From the NCBI RefSeq assembly GCF_038069945.1, contig NZ_JBBPEV010000006.1, positions 90,504-154,503 of the forward strand: a stretch of DNA of 64,000 bases, in the 5' to 3' direction. Each line of letters begins with the position of its first letter. Position 1 is the first letter of the stretch. Under the pieces are notes generated by a model, which made no database searches, was not told the DNA's origin, and was given only the letters and a program-made list of their open reading frames with translations. The translations under genes were made by a program, and so were the position numbers. Below are positions 59,845 through 64,000 of this stretch, in pieces. Source of the DNA: Aquabacterium sp. A3 (GTDB lineage Bacteria > Pseudomonadota > Gammaproteobacteria > Burkholderiales > Burkholderiaceae_C).

Positions 59845-60720
59845 TCACTGCGCGTAGCGCTCCAGGCGCAGTCGCCTCAAGGGCTCGTAGTCGCGGGCCT
59901 GGTCGGCCAGCACGGGCTGCGGCATGGGGATGGCCTTGAAGCTGGCCTGCAGCTCGGGCTGCTGGGCCAGCGCCAGCCAGGCTTGCTGCAGGCGCGTGCG
60001 CAACGCGTCGGGCACGCGGGGGTGCACACTCAGCGGGTGCGGGGCAGCCCCGGGGGTTTCCATGAGCACGCGCAGGCCCGCCTGCACCTCTGCCGGTTCA
60101 CGCGCCAGGGTGGCGCGCAGGCCACCGGTGGCGGTGCTCAGGCCCGCCAGGGTGTGCCGGTAGGCGTTGGTGTGCGTGCGGGCGTACACCGGTGTGATCC
60201 GGATGCGTTCGACCTCGACCAACTGGGCCCGGGTCAGCAGCGACGCCCCGAAAGCGTTGGGCGCCGGAAACGCCAGGGTGTGTCCGTCCAGCTCACGCGC
60301 GGCCCGGATGGGTGAATCCTGGCGCACCACCACGATGCCGGTCAGCAATTCGGCATCGCGCAACAGCGGCACATAGCCCTGGGCATCCCAGGCCCTGAGC
60401 TGGTGAAAGGGGTTCAGGTAAGCCACGTCTGGCGTCCCCGCCAGCACCTCGGCTTCAAAGCCGGGGATGTCGCGGGCCTGACGCAACACGAACTGCACCC
60501 CCACGCGCTCGCTCAACTGGGTGAGGATCGGGCCCCAGGTGCGCGCGATGTCGGCGGCCGGAAACTGCGGCACCACCGACACGGTGAGCACGGTGGGCGC
60601 CGGTGGCTGTCCCTGGGCCCATGCAGGCACCGTGAACGCCATCAAGGCCGTCATGAGTGCCACCAGACACCTGCGGCGCCGTGCGAGCACCGGCACCTGA
60701 GAAAAACCTGTGGATTGCAT
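59845..60720 (-). CDS. PhnD-like periplasmic binding protein
   Basis: A 291-residue exported protein with a signal peptide (~1-36, PAWAQ). The mature region LTVSVVPQFPAADIARTWGPILTQLSE and GTPDVAYLNPFHQLRAWDAQG matches PhnD/phosphonate-type binding proteins. No ABC permease or ATPase follows; the next gene is a sensor kinase. Similar pairs exist in periplasmic-ligand sensing systems (TorT/TorS-like logic). Ligand unknown. Confidence 0.86.
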   Translation of the reverse strand: MQSTGFSQVPVLARRRRCLVALMTALMAFTVPAWAQGQPPAPTVLTVSVVPQFPAADIARTWGPILTQLSERVGVQFVLRQARDIPGFEAEVLAGTPDVAYLNPFHQLRAWDAQGYVPLLRDAELLTGIVVVRQDSPIRAARELDGHTLAFPAPNAFGASLLTRAQLVEVERIRITPVYARTHTNAYRHTLAGLSTATGGLRATLAREPAEVQAGLRVLMETPGAAPHPLSVHPRVPDALRTRLQQAWLALAQQPELQASFKAIPMPQPVLADQARDYEPLRRLRLERYAQ

Positions 60721-60789
60721 ACCGCCCTCCGGGGTTGTCTATCCGGATTGTCGGCAGTCAAGTGAAAGAAATGAACAATCAGCAAAAGC

Positions 60790-60814
60790 ACAGGCCCGTC
60801 AAAGACGGGCCTGT
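60790..60814 (-). terminator. Intrinsic terminator of the ahp genes
   Basis: ACAGGCCCGTC-TTT-GACGGGCCTGT on the minus strand, an 11-bp perfect stem followed by GCTTTTGCT, 38 bp after the ahpF stop. Confidence 0.85.
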
Positions 60815-60851
60815 CGGGCATTAATTGACGGAAATGCCAGAGGGATGCCGA

Positions 60852-62411
60852 TCAACTGTGGCGGATCAGGTGATCGAAGGCGCTCAAGGCCGCCGTGGCG
60901 CCCGCACCGGCCGCGATCACGATCTGCTTGTAAGGCACGTTGGTGCAGTCACCCGCAGCGAACACGCCCGGCACATTGGTGTGGCCCTTGGAATCGATCA
61001 GGATCTCGCCAAACTTGCTCAGCTCCACCGTGCCCTTGAGCCACTCGGTGTTGGGCACCAGGCCGATCTGCACGAACACGCCTTCCAGCGCCACGGTGTG
61101 CTCTTCGTTGCTGGTGCGGTCCTTGAACTTCAGGCCGTTCACCTTGCCCTCGGCCCCGGTGATCTCGGTCGTCTGCGCGTTGGTGTGGATGGTCACGTTG
61201 GGCAGGCTCTTGAGCTTCTTGACCAGCACGGCATCGGCCTTGAGCTGGTCGGCAAACTCCACCACCGTCACGTGCTTGACCACCCCGGCCAGGTCGATGG
61301 CGGCCTCCACGCCCGAGTTGCCGCCGCCGATCACCGCCACGTCCTTGCCCTTGAACAGCGGGCCATCGCAGTGCGGGCAGTAGGCCACGCCCTTGTTCTT
61401 GTACTCGGCCTCGCCGGGCACGTTCACGTTGCGCCAGCGTGCACCGGTGGAGATGATCACGGTCTTGGCCTTGAGCGTGCCGCCGTTGTCCATCTTCACC
61501 TGGATGAGGCCACCGGGCTGCTCGGCCGGGATGATGGCCGCCGCCTTCTGCAGGTTCATGATGTCCACATCGTAGGCGCGGGCGTGGGCTTCCAGGGCCG
61601 CCGCCAGCTTGGGGCCGTCGGTCTCCAGGATGGAGATGTAGTTCTCGATGCCCAGCGTGTCGTTGACCTGACCACCAAAGCGCTCGGCCGCGATGCCGGT
61701 GCGGATGCCCTTGCGGGCGGCGTACACGCCCGCGGCGGCGCCTGCGGGGCCACCGCCCACGATCAGCACGTCGTAAGCCGCCTTGGCGTCGATCTTGGCC
61801 GCTTCTTTGGCGGCCGAGTTGGTGTCGAGCTTGGCCACGATCTCGGCCACGGTCATCTTGCCCGAGGCGAACACCTGCCCGTTCAAGAACACCATGGGCA
61901 CGGCCATGATCTCGCGCCGCTCCACCTCGTCCTGGAAGGCGCCGCCCTCGATCACGGTCGTCTTGATCTTGGGGTTGAGGATGGCCATGAGCGACAGGGC
62001 CTGCACCACGTCCGGGCAGTTGTGGCAGCTCAGGGACATGAAGACCTCGAAGTTGAAGTCGCCATCCAGCGCGCGGATGTTGTCCAGCGTTTCGGCTTCT
62101 TCCTTCGGGGGGTGGCCGCCCGTCCACAACAGGGCCAGCACCAGCGAGGTGAACTCGTGGCCCAGGGGCAGGCCGGCAAAGCGCAGCGAGGTGTTGGCGC
62201 CCACGCGCTGCAGCGTGAACGAGGGCTTGCGGGCGTCCTGCCCGTCGGTCTTCAAGGTGATCTTGTCGGCGCGCAGGCTTTGAATCGTCTGCAGCAGCTC
62301 GAGCATCTCGCGCGAGTTCTCGGAGTCACTCAGGGATGCGACGATCTCGAAGGGTTGTTGCACGCGCTCCAGGTAGGCAGCGAGTTGGGCTTTGAGGGTG
62401 TCGTCCAGCAT
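60852..62411 (-). CDS. ahpF: Alkyl hydroperoxide reductase subunit F (NADH-dependent)
   Basis: A 519-residue flavoprotein that reduces AhpC using NADH. The N-terminal double thioredoxin-like domain (~1-200) has the CHNC active site. The FAD domain begins at [14 protein letters not shown] (~215), the second redox centre is CPHC in [13 protein letters not shown], and the NAD motif is [13 protein letters not shown] at 62411 with AAAGGA upstream gives the usual start (LDDTLKAQL). Transcribed downstream of ahpC with 170 bp between, containing two hairpins. Confidence 0.96.
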   Translation of the reverse strand: MLDDTLKAQLAAYLERVQQPFEIVASLSDSENSREMLELLQTIQSLRADKITLKTDGQDARKPSFTLQRVGANTSLRFAGLPLGHEFTSLVLALLWTGGHPPKEEAETLDNIRALDGDFNFEVFMSLSCHNCPDVVQALSLMAILNPKIKTTVIEGGAFQDEVERREIMAVPMVFLNGQVFASGKMTVAEIVAKLDTNSAAKEAAKIDAKAAYDVLIVGGGPAGAAAGVYAARKGIRTGIAAERFGGQVNDTLGIENYISILETDGPKLAAALEAHARAYDVDIMNLQKAAAIIPAEQPGGLIQVKMDNGGTLKAKTVIISTGARWRNVNVPGEAEYKNKGVAYCPHCDGPLFKGKDVAVIGGGNSGVEAAIDLAGVVKHVTVVEFADQLKADAVLVKKLKSLPNVTIHTNAQTTEITGAEGKVNGLKFKDRTSNEEHTVALEGVFVQIGLVPNTEWLKGTVELSKFGEILIDSKGHTNVPGVFAAGDCTNVPYKQIVIAAGAGATAALSAFDHLIRHS

Positions 62412-62457
62412 GTCGGGCATCCTTTTTTTGATGAGTGTGTGAATGACTTCGGGAACC

Positions 62458-62523
62458 GGCCTCCTCGTGTGTCAACGCGTTGAGGAGGCCAAGGTCAGCC
62501 CCCGCACCGCCTTGTGGGCGGTG
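62458..62523 (-). promoter_or_regulatory. Intercistronic hairpins between ahpC and ahpF
   Basis: GGCCTCCTC (62458-62466) pairs with GAGGAGGCC (62482-62490) around a 15-nt loop that itself contains the palindrome AACGCGTT; CACCGCC (62505-62511) pairs with GGCGGTG (62517-62523). Neither has a T-run. They may limit read-through or protect ahpC mRNA. Confidence 0.5.
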
Positions 62524-62581
62524 ACGGCAGGCAGTTTCAACGATGTGGTGAGGGCAGACCTCAACACAGGTCAAAGAAGGC

Positions 62582-63157
62582 TTAGATCTTGCCGACCAGG
62601 TCCAGCGAAGGAGCCAGGGTCTTGGCGCCTTCCTTCCACTTGGCCGGGCAGACCTGGCCAGGGTTGGCGGCGGTGAACTGGGCAGCCTTCAGCTTGCGCA
62701 GGGTTTCCGACACGTCGCGGGCGATCTCGTTGCTGTGGATTTCAGCGGTCTTGATCTGACCTTCGGGGTTGATGATGAAGGTGCCGCGCAGCGACAGGCC
62801 TTCTTCGGGGATGTGCACGCCAAACGCGTTGGTCAGTTGGTGGGTGGGGTCACCGACCAGGGGGAACTTGGCCTTGCCCACGGCGGGCGAGGTTTCGTGC
62901 CACACCTTGTGCGAGAAGTGGGTGTCGGTGGTGACGATGTACACCTCGGCACCAGCGGCCTGGAAGGCAGCGTAGTTGTCGGCGGCGTCTTCGATTTCGG
63001 TGGGGCAGTTGAAGGTGAAGGCGGCCGGCATGAAGATCAGCACGGACCACTTGCCCTTCAGGCTTTCGTCGGAAACGGTGATGAACTCGCCCTTGTCGCC
63101 ACGGTTGACGAAGGCTTGGGTCTTGAACGGCTGAACTTGCGTGTTGATCAAAGACAT
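62582..63157 (-). CDS. ahpC: Alkyl hydroperoxide reductase subunit C (2-Cys peroxiredoxin)
   Basis: A 191-residue typical 2-Cys peroxiredoxin that reduces peroxides. The peroxidatic Cys is in PAAFTFNCPTE (near residue 50) and the resolving Cys in GQVCPAKW (near 170). ATG at 63157 has AGAGGAAA upstream. An OxyR-type motif lies 68-104 bp upstream. Divergent from flhD. Confidence 0.96.
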   Translation of the reverse strand: MSLINTQVQPFKTQAFVNRGDKGEFITVSDESLKGKWSVLIFMPAAFTFNCPTEIEDAADNYAAFQAAGAEVYIVTTDTHFSHKVWHETSPAVGKAKFPLVGDPTHQLTNAFGVHIPEEGLSLRGTFIINPEGQIKTAEIHSNEIARDVSETLRKLKAAQFTAANPGQVCPAKWKEGAKTLAPSLDLVGKI

Positions 63158-63224
63158 TCGGGTTTCCTCTAGGGGTTGGTTGACAACAGCCTTGAATGGT
63201 AGGGGATCTGTTCCCATATGGCGA

Positions 63225-63261
63225 ATTGATTGGCCTTATGTGACAGATTGTCTACGCCTAT
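63225..63261 (-). promoter_or_regulatory. OxyR-type binding motif upstream of ahpC
   Basis: On the minus strand the tetramers ATAG, CAAT, ATAA and CAAT occur with exact 7-bp spacers, matching the OxyR pattern ATAG-N7-CTAT-N7-ATAG-N7-CTAT at 13 of 16 positions. Position (68-104 bp before the ATG) fits activation of ahpC. No oxyR gene is in the window. Confidence 0.6.
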
Positions 63262-63412
63262 CGGTGCTGATGGTCTTGTCGGATCAATTCCTACACGCCG
63301 TGTAGCCCCGAACCGACCGGCCTTACAGCCGAACGCCTATCAAGGAAATTGGCCGGTGTTTGCACAATGAATCCATCGACAACACGAACCCGACACCCCG
63401 AAGGAGCCCAGC

Positions 63413-63736
63413 ATGAACAACGACCAAATCCTGCAAGAAATCCGCGAAGTCAACCTGTCGTACCTGATGCTGGCCCAGAGCCTGATCCGCAGCGACCGCG
63501 AACAAGCCCTGTTCCGCCTGGGCCTGTCTGAGCAAGCCGCCGAACGCCTGGCCTCCTTGAGCCCGGCCCAGGTGGTGAAGGTGGCCTCCAGCAACACCCT
63601 GCTGTGCCGCATGCGCATGGACGACGACCTGGTCTGGGGCCTGCTGACCAACCACGGCAAGGGCGCCGCCAGCGACAGCGTCAGCCGCCTGCATGCCTCG
63701 ATCCTGATGGCCGGCCGCCATCAAGAAGCCGCCTGA
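63413..63736 (+). CDS. flhD: Flagellar master regulator subunit FlhD
   Basis: A 107-residue protein with the FlhD pattern: [53 protein letters not shown], with the [11 protein letters not shown] segment (the intersubunit Cys position) following. It combines with FlhC as a hexamer that activates class II flagellar promoters. Followed 44 bp later by flhC. Confidence 0.95.
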   Translation: MNNDQILQEIREVNLSYLMLAQSLIRSDREQALFRLGLSEQAAERLASLSPAQVVKVASSNTLLCRMRMDDDLVWGLLTNHGKGAASDSVSRLHASILMAGRHQEAA

Positions 63737-63780
63737 ATCCGGCTCACCAGACACCATCCCCTCATTTCGGAGACACCACC

Positions 63781-64000
63781 ATGCGCACCAAGAGCCTCCT
63801 GACCGAAGCCAAGCAGATCGAGCGCGCCGTCACGCTCATCACCCTGGGAGCACGCCTGCAGGTGCTGGAATCCGAGACTGACATGTCCTACGAGCGCCTG
63901 CTGCGCCTGTACAAGGAAGTGGCCGGCAAGTCGCCCTCCAAAGGCCAGCTGCCCTTCTCGACCGACTGGTTCATGACCTGGCAGCCCAACATCCACGCCA
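63781..64000 (+). CDS. flhC: Flagellar master regulator subunit FlhC, N-terminal part
   Basis: The first 73 codons are visible; the gene runs off the right edge. [28 protein letters not shown] followed by [31 protein letters not shown] is the FlhC N-terminus. The zinc-binding cysteines would lie beyond the window. GGAGACACC precedes the ATG. Confidence 0.95.
   Translation, partial: MRTKSLLTEAKQIERAVTLITLGARLQVLESETDMSYERLLRLYKEVAGKSPSKGQLPFSTDWFMTWQPNIHA

Noticed and set aside
1-64000. tRNA, rRNA, CRISPR arrays, insertion sequences, prophage
   Set aside because: No cloverleaf-like intergenic sequence, spaced repeat array, transposase or integrase was recognised on either strand; intergenic gaps are mostly under 300 bp.

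Overview
The window reads as chromosomal DNA of a GC-rich betaproteobacterium of the order Burkholderiales. The gene set (alkane hydroxylase with rubredoxin, PEP-CTERM proteins, many two-component sensors and chemoreceptors, a TrhP/ProQ/methyltransferase cluster, FlhDC) fits an Aquabacterium/Leptothrix/Ideonella-type freshwater organism. The genus is an inference; no rRNA or tRNA gene is present to fix it. No CRISPR array, prophage or insertion sequence was recognised.

Layout. 1-968: end of a chalcone-isomerase-like gene and gph, with a terminator-like RNA structure just upstream of gph. 1394-5605: alkane oxidation block (AlkB, rubredoxin, Baeyer-Villiger-type monooxygenase, divergent AraC regulator). 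5720-13242: PEP-CTERM protein, YegD-like Hsp70, aminotransferase, a secreted lipase plus M28 peptidase pair and a divergent AraC regulator; this last part looks less GC-biased than its surroundings. 13428-16409: orphan periplasmic binding protein and a chemoreceptor. 16511-25302: cell-wall and housekeeping genes (MltB-type and MltA transglycosylases, rpe, apaG) with a regulator, small membrane proteins and a ParB-like protein. 25303-28475: hybrid kinase with an ethylene-receptor-type copper-binding domain, coupled to a response regulator. 28562-32689: cyanate uptake and cyanase operon. 32822-37408: lipoprotein, Ser/Thr kinase and FHA-protease operon facing a LuxR-type regulator across a perfect 22-bp palindrome. 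37424-42092: NarX/NarL-like pair, esterase, secreted unknown, HDOD protein. 42126-45182: priA and a 0.93-kb non-coding region rich in DnaA-box-like sites and long repeats. 45182-50595: small unknown protein, solute-binding protein, PEP-CTERM protein, methyltransferase and ProQ-domain protein. 50662-60720: TrhP, three sensory proteins, an MBL hydrolase and a binding-protein/kinase pair. 60852-63157: ahpF and ahpC with an OxyR-type motif. 63413-64000: flhD and the start of flhC.

Functional themes are hydrocarbon oxidation, scavenging of small nitrogen and organic solutes (cyanate, several orphan binding proteins), envelope maintenance, and dense environmental sensing (four sensor kinases, two chemoreceptors, one Ser/Thr kinase, FlhDC). 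The most unusual items are the ethylene-receptor-like kinase with all copper-site residues in register, the kinase/FHA-protease/lipoprotein module with its palindromic operator candidate, and the DnaA-box and repeat region next to priA.
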